Source: an uncultured Bacteroidota bacterium (GTDB lineage: Bacteria > Bacteroidota > Bacteroidia > Flavobacteriales > Flavobacteriaceae). Taken from it: DNA of 64,000 nt. The position numbers were made by a program, and so were the translations under genes. Position 1 is the stretch's first letter. Every line of letters begins with the position of its first letter. Below the pieces are notes generated by a model, which searched no databases, was not told the DNA's origin, and saw nothing but the letters and a program-made list of their open reading frames with translations. Of this stretch, positions 46,756 through 55,893 are shown piece by piece. The stretch lies in NCBI GenBank assembly GCA_902509805.1, contig CABWZL010000003.1, positions 14,134 through 78,133 on the forward strand, in the 5' to 3' direction.

Positions 46756-47892
46756 ATGAAAATATTCACAATAATTTCTATACTTCTTCTATCAGTTACT
46801 TTATCTTTTTCTCAAACTGAAGAGATAAAAAATTCTAAATCAGAAAAGTATAATGATTACGTTTCTAAAAAGAAGTCAGATGGAATTTCAACTGGTAATA
46901 TATTAATTTATGAAAATGGAGAAATAGTTTATCAAAACTCAAACGGAATAAGATCTATTAACCCAATAGATTCATTAGATTTAAATTCTCAGTTTCGATT
47001 AGCATCTGTAAGTAAACAATTTACAGCTGTTGCTATAATGAAACTAAAACAACTTGATAAACTTGACTATGATCAAAAAGTAAATACAATTTTGATTGAT
47101 TTTCCTCATGAAAACATTACAATTAAGCACTTACTTAATCACACATCTGGGATTGAAGATTATATAAAAATTATAAATAAACATTTTACTAAAAAAAAAT
47201 CAATAAAACGTTACATAATAGGTAATGATGAGATCTTAGATATTTTCTATAAATCTAAACCAAAACTTAATTTTAGTCCTGGAAAAAAGTTTGAATATAG
47301 TAATACAGGATATGTAGTTTTAGCTTCAATAGTAGAAAGAATTTCAAAACAACACTTTCGAGACTTTTTAAAAGATAATATTTTCAATCCTTTAGAGATG
47401 AATAATACTACAGTCTATAATTACCAAGAAGACATTGACCTAAATATGCCTAATCGTGTATTTGGATATTCAAAAAAAGAAGAAAATGAATATCAACTTA
47501 ATGATTATCATATTGTTAACGATGTAAGAGGAGATGGAGGGATATACTCCACTCTAATTGACTTATACAAATGGAATATGGCATTAATAAATTATAAAGT
47601 TCTTCCTAAAGAATATATAGATGAAGCATGGACACCTGCAATACTTAATAATGGTAAAATAGCAGGATTTTCTGGAAAACCAGAGTATTCTAGATATGGG
47701 TATGGATGGTTGATAGGTGATGATAAAAAATCTAAAAATGTTTTTCACTCTGGAGGCTGGGTTGGATTTGCAACCTATTTGTTTAATGAGTTTGAAACAA
47801 AAAGTGGTTTTATCATTCTTACTAATGATAGCTCTCGTGTTATACTCGAAACCATAAATACTATTAATACCATTAGATCTGGTAAATCCTAA
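46756..47892 (+). CDS. Serine hydrolase of the beta-lactamase family (class C/DD-peptidase-like)
   Basis: The 378-residue protein starts at ATG 46756, where the signal peptide begins (KIFTIISILLLSVTLSFSQ). SxxK is ASVSK (Ser84, Lys87), the second motif is FEYSNTGY (YSN), and the third is HSGGWVG. Such PF00144 proteins include DD-peptidases, esterases and AmpC-like enzymes; these features alone do not show antibiotic resistance. An upstream in-frame ATG at 46738 would place five residues before the signal peptide. Confidence 0.88.
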   Translation: MKIFTIISILLLSVTLSFSQTEEIKNSKSEKYNDYVSKKKSDGISTGNILIYENGEIVYQNSNGIRSINPIDSLDLNSQFRLASVSKQFTAVAIMKLKQLDKLDYDQKVNTILIDFPHENITIKHLLNHTSGIEDYIKIINKHFTKKKSIKRYIIGNDEILDIFYKSKPKLNFSPGKKFEYSNTGYVVLASIVERISKQHFRDFLKDNIFNPLEMNNTTVYNYQEDIDLNMPNRVFGYSKKEENEYQLNDYHIVNDVRGDGGIYSTLIDLYKWNMALINYKVLPKEYIDEAWTPAILNNGKIAGFSGKPEYSRYGYGWLIGDDKKSKNVFHSGGWVGFATYLFNEFETKSGFIILTNDSSRVILETINTINTIRSGKS

Positions 47893-47946
47893 ACCCTAGA
47901 ATCTAATAATTAATATTTTTATTATAGATATTACTCTCTATATGAG

Positions 47947-47954
47947 TAAATTTG
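47947..47954 (+). promoter_or_regulatory. TAnnTTTG box ahead of the DUF2911 gene
   Basis: TAAATTTG lies 45 bases before the ATG at 48000 and fits the -7 consensus; the -33 element is not clear. It sits in a 107-base gap after the hydrolase gene. Confidence 0.3.
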
Positions 47955-47999
47955 TAAACTATTTAAAAGACTGCTTATTAATCTCTATTTTAAATTCAT

Positions 48000-48575
48000 A
48001 TGAAAACTTCAAAAACTACAATTAATTTCTTTGTATCTCTATTTATGATTCTTTTATCAAGTAACTCTTTTGGGCAAGGCAATCAGATAAGACAGAGCCA
48101 AAAGTCAAGTATAACCCAATATGTTGGATTAGATACACAAATCACAATCAACTATAGTCGTCCTGCAGTTAAAAATAGAGTGGTCTGGGGTAATATGGTC
48201 CCTTATGGATTAGCTTCAGCAGATAGATATTCAAATGGTAAACCATTTCCGTGGAGAGCAGGTGCTAATGAAAATACAACGATAGAGATAAATAACGAAG
48301 TTAAAATCGCAGGCTCTACTCTACCACCAGGTAAATACAGCATTCATATGATCCCTTCAGAAACAGACTGGATTATAATATTTAATAAGAATAGTGACCA
48401 ATGGGGAAGCTTCAGTTATGACGAGACTGAAGATGCAATAAGAGTAACAGTAACTCCAGTTGTGGCTCACTTTGAAGAATTTCTTACTTATAACTTTGGA
48501 GATATTACTGAAAATTCTGTAATAGCTTTCCTTCATTGGGAGAAACTCAAGGTTCCATTTCAAATAATTCTTTAA
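48000..48575 (+). CDS. DUF2911 family secreted protein
   Basis: The 191-residue protein has a signal peptide (FFVSLFMILLSSNSFGQG). Family signatures are ITINYSRPAVKNR, VWGNMVPYG and WRAGANENTTIEINNEV, then LPPGKYSIHMIPSETDWIIIFNKN. DUF2911 proteins are common in Bacteroidota and lack a known function. The ATG is well placed for the signal peptide. The EEP hydrolase gene follows 19 bases later. Confidence 0.87.
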   Translation: MKTSKTTINFFVSLFMILLSSNSFGQGNQIRQSQKSSITQYVGLDTQITINYSRPAVKNRVVWGNMVPYGLASADRYSNGKPFPWRAGANENTTIEINNEVKIAGSTLPPGKYSIHMIPSETDWIIIFNKNSDQWGSFSYDETEDAIRVTVTPVVAHFEEFLTYNFGDITENSVIAFLHWEKLKVPFQIIL

Positions 48576-48594
48576 GTATTAGTAAATTAGAGAT

Positions 48595-49425
48595 GTGAAA
48601 AACATTCTCTTTTTTAAGCTTACAGTATTACTCATTTTTTTTAACTCATGTTCAATTTCTTCTGAGGAGTTAAATATAATGTCATACAACATTCGTTTAG
48701 ATGTAGAAATCGATGGAGTTAACAAATGGGACAATAGAAAAGAAGGACTTATTTCTTTGATTAAAGAACAGAATCCAGATGTCTTAGGAATTCAAGAAGG
48801 ACTTCCCAATCAAATAAAGTATTTATCAAAACAATTAGAGGATTATAATATGATCGGTGAAGGAAGAGATGGAGGAGATAATGGTGAGTATTCTGCTATT
48901 TATTATAAAAGTGAAAAATTAAGATTAGAAAAAGCTGAAACTTTTTGGTTATCAGAAACTCCTTATATACCATCAATTGGGTGGGACGCTGCTTTAAATA
49001 GAATTGCAACTTTCGGCGTTTTTAGAATAAAAAATTCTAATGAAAATCTAATAGTCTATAACTCTCATTTTGATCATATTGGAACACAAGCAAGAGAGAA
49101 CTCAGTGAGTGTTATATTAAATCATATTAAAGACAATGATTTTATTAACAATGCAATTATAGTAATGGGAGATTTTAATGCAGAACCTAATGACGTTCCA
49201 ATTAAATTATTAGCTGAAAATCTTGAAGATTCATTTAACTCTTTTCCTATTGAAAAACCCTTTGGGACATTCAGTGGATTTGACTTAGAAAGCAAACTGT
49301 TAAATAGGATAGATTATATTTTTACAAAAAACATAGAGGTTATCGAATATAGACATATTCAAAAAAGACTACCAAATAAACTTTGGCCTTCAGATCATTT
49401 ACCAATTTTCATCTCTATAAATTAA
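48595..49425 (+). CDS. Lipoprotein endonuclease/exonuclease/phosphatase-family hydrolase
   Basis: The 276-residue protein starts at GTG 48595 with a lipobox (LIFFNSC, Cys19). Catalytic blocks of the EEP superfamily are visible: MSYNIRLD, DVLGIQEGL, NSHFDHIG, VMGDFNAEP, RIDYIFTKN and WPSDHLPI. The substrate may be a nucleic acid, a phosphoester lipid or a nucleotide; it acts outside the cytoplasm. The ATTAGAGAT start context is shared with the protease unit. The stop overlaps the convergent OsmC gene by 4 bases. Confidence 0.87.
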   Translation: MKNILFFKLTVLLIFFNSCSISSEELNIMSYNIRLDVEIDGVNKWDNRKEGLISLIKEQNPDVLGIQEGLPNQIKYLSKQLEDYNMIGEGRDGGDNGEYSAIYYKSEKLRLEKAETFWLSETPYIPSIGWDAALNRIATFGVFRIKNSNENLIVYNSHFDHIGTQARENSVSVILNHIKDNDFINNAIIVMGDFNAEPNDVPIKLLAENLEDSFNSFPIEKPFGTFSGFDLESKLLNRIDYIFTKNIEVIEYRHIQKRLPNKLWPSDHLPIFISIN

Positions 49426-49841
49426 TTAAGAGATGGATTTAATATAATCTCACAGTTAAGAGCACCTGAAATAGGACAGTTATTCTTTGCATCTTCAGCT
49501 AATTCTAGAAACCTTTCTTCAGAAATACCAGGTATCTTAGCTTTAAGATTCAGCTCTATAGAAATAACTTTACCATCTTCAAAAGTTAATACTGCGTCTG
49601 TATTTAGTTCTTCTGGCTTATATTCAGCCTCATTTAATACAAAGCTTAATTTCATATTAAAACATCCTGCGTGAGCAGCAGCGATTAATTCCTCTGGATT
49701 TGTACCAAGTATTCCTTCGTCATTTTCAAATCTTGTTTTAAAACTATAAGGCATATTTTCAAAGGCTCCACTTTGAGATGATAATGAACCACTTCCATCC
49801 ATACCGTCACCTTTCCAAATTGCATTTACTTTTCTTTTCAT
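49422..49841 (-). CDS. OsmC family peroxiredoxin
   Basis: OsmC proteins reduce organic hydroperoxides with two cysteines. Here they are Cys60 in AAAHAGCFNM and Cys122 in AKNNCPIS. Residues ASA-like SLSSQSGAFENMPYSF and the length of 139 residues fit the OsmC rather than the Ohr subgroup. Convergent with the EEP gene by 4 bases. Probably cytosolic. Confidence 0.92.
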   Translation of the reverse strand: MKRKVNAIWKGDGMDGSGSLSSQSGAFENMPYSFKTRFENDEGILGTNPEELIAAAHAGCFNMKLSFVLNEAEYKPEELNTDAVLTFEDGKVISIELNLKAKIPGISEERFLELAEDAKNNCPISGALNCEIILNPSLN

Positions 49842-49866
49842 AATTATTGTTTTTTAAAATTAAAAA

Positions 49867-50046
49867 TTATTTATTTTTTTTACTTGCTTCCATATGCAAT
49901 AAACCTGTAATCCCCCATAAACCTAATCCATAAATACCAATATCTAAATAATCAATTTCCAGGTATAATAAAAAACCCATGATACCTAATGCAGCGCAAA
50001 TTGGGTTTAAATAAGCGTAAAATGTGTGTTTTTCTTCGTATTTCAT
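49867..50046 (-). CDS. Short membrane protein (59 aa)
   Basis: A 59-codon frame runs from ATG 50046 (MKYEEKHTFYAYLNP) through two hydrophobic stretches (ICAALGIMGFLLYLE, IGIYGLGLWGITGLL) to EASKKNK. Its ATG overlaps the stop of the 42-codon frame upstream by three bases (ATGA), a typical coupling arrangement that supports both. Function unknown. Confidence 0.6.
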   Translation of the reverse strand: MKYEEKHTFYAYLNPICAALGIMGFLLYLEIDYLDIGIYGLGLWGITGLLHMEASKKNK

Positions 50047-50171
50047 GTTAAAAGTTTATTTATGTTGTCAATTGTAGTTTTCAAAACTATTTTATGTACA
50101 GAGTCAACAGGATTTTGTATTTCTAAATTTAATCTTTCTAATAACTCTGCGATAGTGTTTTCTTTTGTCAT
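50043..50171 (-). CDS. Very short helical protein (42 aa)
   Basis: A 42-codon frame reads MTKENTIAELLERLNLEIQN then PVDSVHKIVLKTTIDNINKL, a likely amphipathic helix pair. The support is the ATGA overlap with the following small membrane protein gene and a codon pattern without stops. It might be a small regulator or toxin-antitoxin-like component, but nothing proves this. Confidence 0.45.
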   Translation of the reverse strand: MTKENTIAELLERLNLEIQNPVDSVHKIVLKTTIDNINKLLT

Positions 50172-50213
50172 TTCTTCTAAGTAAAATTAAAGGGCTTATG
50201 TGGGTCCCAAATA

Positions 50214-50645
50214 TTAATTACCTGCATGAAGCTCATAGTACTTCACATTAGCAGTTTCACTAAGTATGTCAACATCCCATATTACAAAATTCATTGCTCC
50301 ATTACTCACATCATCTATAAAGTAAAACTTAATTATAGAACCTTCTCTTTTCCAACTTCCATTTAATGGACTTGATAAAAGTGTTCCATTATTTAAAATA
50401 GTTCTTGCTTGACCATTAAGAGATCCACTAGTTTTAGATGAATCACCTGATTTTAATTTAATTGAAGCAAAGACCTTACCATATCCTGTAATATCACCTT
50501 TAAAGTTCATTTTTGAATATCCATCACCTGGAATAACCGATTCAATTTGAAGTATACCTCCACCTTGAGGATTTGTTAGATCCTGAGAGTAACTAATAAA
50601 AGTTGAAAGGATTGAAAGTGTTAGTGTAAAAAGTAATTTTTTCAT
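50214..50645 (-). CDS. Secreted beta-rich protein of unknown function
   Basis: The 143-residue protein has a signal peptide (LLFTLTLSILSTFISYSQ). The mature part is rich in Gly, Ser and beta-type strands (NFKGDITGYGKVFASIKL, SGSLNGQARTIL). No motif recognised; a lipocalin-like or allene-oxide-cyclase-like barrel is possible. It is transcribed divergently from the DUF1080 gene across a 183-base gap with no other feature. Confidence 0.58.
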   Translation of the reverse strand: MKKLLFTLTLSILSTFISYSQDLTNPQGGGILQIESVIPGDGYSKMNFKGDITGYGKVFASIKLKSGDSSKTSGSLNGQARTILNNGTLLSSPLNGSWKREGSIIKFYFIDDVSNGAMNFVIWDVDILSETANVKYYELHAGN

Positions 50646-50828
50646 AGTAATTAATATTTTTATTTAAATAGATTTATTTAATAAATTTAAACAAAAAGAC
50701 ATTATAAATTCATGTATCTAATATTTACTAATCCAACTAGGCAAAAAACAGTAAAACTGAAGTGTTACTTGTCTAAAGTTAAATACAGATTTTATATATA
50801 TTTAGTAAATTAAACTCAATCTATAATC

Positions 50829-51437
50829 ATGTTAAATAAATTTACATTATCAGCACTATTAACTTTCACTTTTACTATTGGAGGATTTAGTCAACAAAAT
50901 ACAGAATTAGTTTCTTTATTTAATGGATTCGACCTATCTGGATGGACAATTCATGGAACTGAGAAATGGTATGTAGAAGATGGTGATTTAGTTTGCGAAA
51001 ATGGACCCGATAATGAGTATGGCTATTTATCTACAGATGAATATTATGATGATTTTGTATTGACTCTTGAATATAAACAAGAATCTAATGGAAACAGTGG
51101 TATCTTTTTTAGATCAACTCTTGAGGGAATAATTATTAATGGTTGGCAAGTTGAAATTTCACCTCCTGGAATGGATACTGGCGGAATATACGAATCTTAT
51201 GGAAGAGGTTGGCTAATTAAACCTGATCCTAAAAAAGAAAATTTAAATTATGGAGATTGGAATTTAATGAAAATTATGGTTAAAGGAGCTAGTGTAAAAA
51301 CTTGGTTGAATGGTGTTGAAATGATTTCCTTAAGTGATAAAATAATAGGAAAGGGAATAGGGTCTATAGCTCTTCAAATTCATTCTGGTGATGATGTAAA
51401 AGTTCGTTGGAGAAACATTAATATAAAAAAACTATGA
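50829..51437 (+). CDS. DUF1080 (3-keto-disaccharide hydrolase-like) secreted protein
   Basis: The 202-residue protein has a signal peptide (LSALLTFTFTIGGFSQ) and a concanavalin-like DUF1080 domain: LFNGFDLSGWTIHGTEKWYVEDGDLVC, GNSGIFFRST and GIGSIALQIHSGDDVKVRWRNI. Members of this family are linked to 3-keto-glycoside cleavage or glycan binding. The 4-base overlap with the GH18 gene suggests joint use in glycan breakdown. Confidence 0.88.
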   Translation: MLNKFTLSALLTFTFTIGGFSQQNTELVSLFNGFDLSGWTIHGTEKWYVEDGDLVCENGPDNEYGYLSTDEYYDDFVLTLEYKQESNGNSGIFFRSTLEGIIINGWQVEISPPGMDTGGIYESYGRGWLIKPDPKKENLNYGDWNLMKIMVKGASVKTWLNGVEMISLSDKIIGKGIGSIALQIHSGDDVKVRWRNINIKKL

Positions 51438-52555
51438 AAAAAAGAGATTTTTTAAAGTCATCAGCTGCTTTAGCATCAATGGTAATGATGTCAATAATTT
51501 ACATGGCTTGTAAAAATGATCTTAATTATGACTCAAATTATATAAAACCCAATGCTGAAGTTATAGCTTATTATTCGGGAGATGATAGTTTAATCAATGA
51601 ATATAATCTAAACGGAGTTTCTCAACTTATATATAGCTTTCTTCATCTTAAAGGGAATAATCTGGCAATTGATAATGAAAAGGACAGTATTACACTAATG
51701 AATCTTACTAGATTAAAAGAAAAGCACCCAGAACTAAAAGTTTTAATTTCTCTTGGTGGTTGGGGTGGCTGTAAAACATGCTCTGATGTATTCTCAACTG
51801 AGAATGGAAGAAAAGATTTTGCAAACTCTACCGCAGAAATTATTAAGTCATATAATGCTGATGGTATTGATTTAGACTGGGAATATCCTGCTATTAGTGG
51901 GTTTCCTAATCACACATTTAAATCTCAAGACAAGGATAATTTCACCTTATTAATTCAGGAATTAAGAAATGTTATGAATTCCGATGATATTTTGAGTTTT
52001 GCTGCAGGTGGTTTTCCTAAATATCTTGAACAATCGATTGATTGGCAAAAAGTCATGCCACTAGTTGATCATGTTAATATTATGAGCTATGATTTGTATA
52101 GTACTGTAAAGACAGGACATCATACTCCATTATATTCTAATGACTCAGAATCTTACTCTGCAGATAGTTCAGTCAAGTATCTTTTAAGCATAGGGGTTCC
52201 TTCAAATCAAATCGTTATTGGAGGAGGTTTCTACGGTAGAATATGGGAAAATGTTCCTGATATAAATAATGGACTATTTCAAGTTGGTAATTTTAAAACT
52301 ACTATATCTCATAGATACATAAATAATCTAGAGGATGGTTATGAGTTTTATTGGGATGAAACTGCTAATGCAACTTATGGTTACAATAAGGGAAGTGGTA
52401 ATTTTATATCCATTGATAACGCAAAGTCTGTTTTGAAAAAGACTGAATATGTATTGGATAATAATTTAAAGGGAATTATGTTTTGGGAACTAGTTAATGA
52501 TGACCCGAAAAATAGTCTTTTAAAAATTATAGTTGATACTGTATTGGGTAAATAA
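51434..52555 (+). CDS. GH18 chitinase-like lipoprotein
   Basis: The 373-residue protein starts with a KKRDFLKSSAALASM signal that ends at a lipobox-like YMAC (Cys26). The GH18 motif DGIDLDWEYP gives the catalytic Glu150, and the substrate-assisting residues in VDHVNIMSYDL and the MFWEL strand are present. It should hydrolyse chitin or a related N-acetylglucosamine polymer. Its ATG overlaps the stop of the DUF1080 gene. It stops next to the convergent phosphatase-superfamily gene. Confidence 0.9.
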   Translation: MKKRDFLKSSAALASMVMMSIIYMACKNDLNYDSNYIKPNAEVIAYYSGDDSLINEYNLNGVSQLIYSFLHLKGNNLAIDNEKDSITLMNLTRLKEKHPELKVLISLGGWGGCKTCSDVFSTENGRKDFANSTAEIIKSYNADGIDLDWEYPAISGFPNHTFKSQDKDNFTLLIQELRNVMNSDDILSFAAGGFPKYLEQSIDWQKVMPLVDHVNIMSYDLYSTVKTGHHTPLYSNDSESYSADSSVKYLLSIGVPSNQIVIGGGFYGRIWENVPDINNGLFQVGNFKTTISHRYINNLEDGYEFYWDETANATYGYNKGSGNFISIDNAKSVLKKTEYVLDNNLKGIMFWELVNDDPKNSLLKIIVDTVLGK

Positions 52556-52556
52556 T

Positions 52557-53588
52557 TTAATCTGTAGGAATTTTTGTTTTACTCTTTTTTGTAATCTGCA
52601 TTATGGTTTCGGCTATTTGATTTGTAAAAAATTCTCCCTCAACCAATCCTGTTTTTTCAATATTAGGACCAAGTATTGCTAACCAAGATGCTTGTGAAGT
52701 CCCATGACCTGACCAATCTTCCATTATACCTCTTCCATGATCAGTTGTGATTATAAAATAAGTGTTATCCTTATAAAATTTATTACTTTGAACATAGCCC
52801 CATAGCTCTGCAATCATGTTATCTGTATAGTTTAGAGAATTGATGTAGAAATCATATTTTCCTCCATGAGCAAAATCATCTGTCTCACCATAAGCTATGT
52901 AGACTAATTTAGGTCTCTTTTTTTTAATATACTCCAAAGCAAGATTATGTGTGTAAACATCAAGTCTGACATTTTCCCAAATAACAGGAGTTCTTATTTG
53001 ATTTTTATTAATGAAGTCTACAATTGGAGTTTTTATATTAAATTCTTGCATATATCCAGCATTTACAGGTATCCCACTTCTCTTGTCATTAATTATATAA
53101 GGGAACACATCCCAACTAGCAAAGGCAGCAATCTTATTTTTGTAATTATTGGTTTGATTCAATTTTTCTAATACAGTAACATTTTTATTATAGATTTTTG
53201 CATTTGAATTTATTGTTGAATCTGCAATACCTGTAAGTATTTCATTGTATCCTGGATATGAAAAAATCTTATTATTTGTTAAGCTAAAGTTTGAATTGTT
53301 TAGGGAGTCACCAAAAAGTTTACCATTTTCATAAATATAATCCCATGTAAAGGGCATGAGTTTTTTTCTTCTCTCGAATAATTGAGGTGAATAATATGTA
53401 TCAATTAATAATGATTTATTCTCAACATAATTTGTATTATCTACAAGATCTTTATCTATCCCGTAAAAAACTTCTTGCCATCTAACTCCGTCTAGTGTTA
53501 TTAAAAAGATATTTGGTGATTTTTCTTCTTTTGGAATTACAAGAATCAAAAGGAAAAAAAGAAAAGATAAAATCAAGAGCTTTTTCAT
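52557..53588 (-). CDS. Alkaline phosphatase superfamily protein (phosphodiesterase/sulfatase-like)
   Basis: The 343-residue protein has a hydrophobic N-terminus (KLLILSFLFFLLILVIP) and the metalloenzyme core of the superfamily. FLITLDGVRWQEVFYG supplies the first Asp, and there are later metal ligands in YIAYGETDDFAHGGKYD and ITTDHGRGIMEDWSGHG. The expected nucleophilic Thr/Ser is not certain, so the substrate cannot be named. The upstream small membrane gene overlaps by 4 bases. Confidence 0.85.
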   Translation of the reverse strand: MKKLLILSFLFFLLILVIPKEEKSPNIFLITLDGVRWQEVFYGIDKDLVDNTNYVENKSLLIDTYYSPQLFERRKKLMPFTWDYIYENGKLFGDSLNNSNFSLTNNKIFSYPGYNEILTGIADSTINSNAKIYNKNVTVLEKLNQTNNYKNKIAAFASWDVFPYIINDKRSGIPVNAGYMQEFNIKTPIVDFINKNQIRTPVIWENVRLDVYTHNLALEYIKKKRPKLVYIAYGETDDFAHGGKYDFYINSLNYTDNMIAELWGYVQSNKFYKDNTYFIITTDHGRGIMEDWSGHGTSQASWLAILGPNIEKTGLVEGEFFTNQIAETIMQITKKSKTKIPTD

Positions 53589-53776
53589 AATATGAAAAAT
53601 TCAATAATTAATGGTATGCATATTAAAAAGCTGATGGTAAATCTTTCACCAAAGCTAGCATCATCTGGGTAACCAAATCCATGAAAAGGCATTCTAATTT
53701 TTCTCTTTTTGTAGAATAGAAAAATAACTATAAAAATTAAAATATAATAGATGATAATAGGCATTAATTCTTCCAT
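53585..53776 (-). CDS. Small two-TM membrane protein
   Basis: I start it at ATG 53776, giving 63 residues: MEELMPIIIYYILIFIVIFLFY, a short basic loop (KKRKIRMPFHGFGYPDD), and a second helix (FTISFLICIPLIIEFFIL). A longer frame to 53860 exists but would overlap the M28 peptidase gene. The ATG is 8 bases after the peptidase stop, and its stop overlaps the phosphatase gene by 4 bases. Function unknown. Confidence 0.6.
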   Translation of the reverse strand: MEELMPIIIYYILIFIVIFLFYKKRKIRMPFHGFGYPDDASFGERFTISFLICIPLIIEFFIL

Positions 53777-53784
53777 AAATCTAA

Positions 53785-55884
53785 TTATTTTAAATCTAGA
53801 ATTAATTGCTTCATTTTTAAATGCAATGAGTTTACAGCACTGGCATAACGAGTATCCCACTCTTGAAGTCTTTCAGAAGAATTTAATGCAATTTCATATT
53901 CTAATCCGGGCAGAATCCAAGCAGCATATCCACTAAAAGGATCTGAAGATGCATAGATTGATTTAAACCATGAACCGAAATACATTCCCTTTTCTGATAT
54001 AAAACTCTTTTCTAGAGCAATTAATTGATCATTTAAATTTGTAAGTTCCTTTTTAGAATAATCCTTACTCTCTAGATATGATTTTATATTTAATGTTAAC
54101 TCATTAGATACTTTTTCTAAAGACTTTATAGCATCTGCTGTTAATTTAAACCCATCAAATTCTTTATCATAGGTATTAATTTTACTCTCAGCATTAGTAA
54201 AATGGATTTTTAAATCCTGAGCATATCGATTAAGGTTATAGGGTATTATTTCAGCATTAGCCATACGAAGTGCCATAAGTCCGGCCATATTTTCAACCAT
54301 AGGACCCATTTGAAATTCAGGATCAACAAACTTTTCGTAAAATCTAAAACTATCATAATTTGAATGATAAACATTTGGACCTCCTGCCCCTCCACTCATT
54401 GAAGGAACACCTACATGCATATAAAATGCAATATGATCAGACCCTCCACCTAAATTACCAATTGGAGGTTCAATTTGATTAGTTTTATTCCAAAATTCAT
54501 ATAAGGTTTGATCTGTATATGGATATTGAACTTCTTTAGAGGTCTCTACCAATAATTTTTTCAAAGTTGGTGCTGCTGATGCACCAAAGTTTTTACCTGA
54601 AACAGCACCGTCAAAATTCATATAAACAACACCGTTTGCATTCAATTGGTCTTTCATCTGTTCTACCCATTCAGTAGATCCAATTACACCATGCTCTTCT
54701 GCGTCCCAATGACCTATTAATATAGATCTCTTTGGAGCATAACCTTTATCTTTAAGCATTCCAAGAGTTTCACTAAGACTTAATAGCATTGCAGTTCCAC
54801 TACTAGGATCTGTTGCACCAAATCCCCATGAATCAAGGTGACAACCTAGAATAATCCATTCGTCAGGAGCTTCACTTCCCTTTAACATACCAATTACATT
54901 TGTAGCTCTAACAAAATCAATCTTTTGCTCAACTTTTAACCTAACTGTTAAGGAATTACCTCCTTCTAACCTGTAGGTAAAAGGTAGACCACCTTGCCAT
55001 GATTGAGGTACAACTTTTCCTTTCATTTGACCTAATATTTTTTCTGCCTCTCCATAACCTATGGGAGTAACTGGAATAGTATGTAATTGAGCATCTTTAG
55101 GATCAAGTCGTTTAATCTTCTTTTTACCATCTAAAGGTAAAGCAGGCTCAAAAGGAGTTAAAGGATCACCAGTAAAATCTGCTGTAAGTAAAGAACCTCT
55201 TTGGATAGTTGATGGATTATAATAAGGTCCATCAGGATATACTAAACCTTTAGTAAAACCGCTATCTTTAGGATCTGTAAATATTATAAGTCCTGCAGCA
55301 CCATTCGCTTCTGCAAATTTTGCTTTATAGCCTCTAAAGTTAGCACCATATCTAGCCAAAACAATTTTTCCTTTTACATCTACACCAAGTTTCTTTAAAG
55401 TTTCAAAATCTTCTTTTCGTCCATAATTTGCATAAACAACTTCTGCAGTAACATCTCCGCTCCCTGAAAAAGCATTCCAACCTTTCCAAAGTAGAGGATC
55501 ATCTGAGTAAGGATCATTAGGTATAATATCTTCTTTTTGATTTAGCACCTCTCTTGAAGGAGTTTCAATCTCAATAAGAGAGTTTCCTGGTTTATTTGGT
55601 AGATATACGTCGTATGGATAATTCGTTACATTTAAACCTGCTAATTTCATAACCTCTCCAATATATCTTATAACTTCTTCATTAGCTTCACTTCCAACTA
55701 CATGTGGGCGTTCTGTAAGTTTTTTAAGATGTTTTTTGAAAGAAGTTTTATCTATCTGATTAGCAAACATTTTCTCTATTTCAAGCTGATTCTTCCATGA
55801 ATCAGAAGAGTAGCCTTCATATTGTGCAATTGAGAGTTGAGAGGTAAAACAAGAAATTAGAATGAATGTATATATATATTTCAT
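53785..55884 (-). CDS. Secreted M28 family zinc peptidase (glutamate carboxypeptidase II-like)
   Basis: The 699-residue protein has a signal peptide (FILISCFTSQLSIAQ), a PA domain with GKIVLARYGANFRGYKAKFAEANGA-type blocks, and an M28 core. The two-zinc ligands lie in LGCHLDSWGFGATDPSSG (His, Asp), WDAEEHGVIGSTEW (Glu, Glu) and GGSDHIAFYMH (His). A dimerisation domain follows. It resembles glutamate carboxypeptidase II/folate hydrolase and likely removes C-terminal acidic residues from peptides in the periplasm. Confidence 0.92.
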   Translation of the reverse strand: MKYIYTFILISCFTSQLSIAQYEGYSSDSWKNQLEIEKMFANQIDKTSFKKHLKKLTERPHVVGSEANEEVIRYIGEVMKLAGLNVTNYPYDVYLPNKPGNSLIEIETPSREVLNQKEDIIPNDPYSDDPLLWKGWNAFSGSGDVTAEVVYANYGRKEDFETLKKLGVDVKGKIVLARYGANFRGYKAKFAEANGAAGLIIFTDPKDSGFTKGLVYPDGPYYNPSTIQRGSLLTADFTGDPLTPFEPALPLDGKKKIKRLDPKDAQLHTIPVTPIGYGEAEKILGQMKGKVVPQSWQGGLPFTYRLEGGNSLTVRLKVEQKIDFVRATNVIGMLKGSEAPDEWIILGCHLDSWGFGATDPSSGTAMLLSLSETLGMLKDKGYAPKRSILIGHWDAEEHGVIGSTEWVEQMKDQLNANGVVYMNFDGAVSGKNFGASAAPTLKKLLVETSKEVQYPYTDQTLYEFWNKTNQIEPPIGNLGGGSDHIAFYMHVGVPSMSGGAGGPNVYHSNYDSFRFYEKFVDPEFQMGPMVENMAGLMALRMANAEIIPYNLNRYAQDLKIHFTNAESKINTYDKEFDGFKLTADAIKSLEKVSNELTLNIKSYLESKDYSKKELTNLNDQLIALEKSFISEKGMYFGSWFKSIYASSDPFSGYAAWILPGLEYEIALNSSERLQEWDTRYASAVNSLHLKMKQLILDLK

Positions 55885-55893
55885 AGAGCAAAT

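Noticed and set aside
46756..47892. Beta-lactamase resistance gene
   Set aside because: The SxxK, YSN and HSGG motifs only place it in the broad PF00144 family, which also includes DD-peptidases and esterases; nothing points to antibiotic resistance.
53585..53860. Longer 91-residue version of the small membrane protein
   Set aside because: It would overlap the M28 peptidase gene by 76 bases; the internal ATG at 53776 gives a clean 8-base gap.
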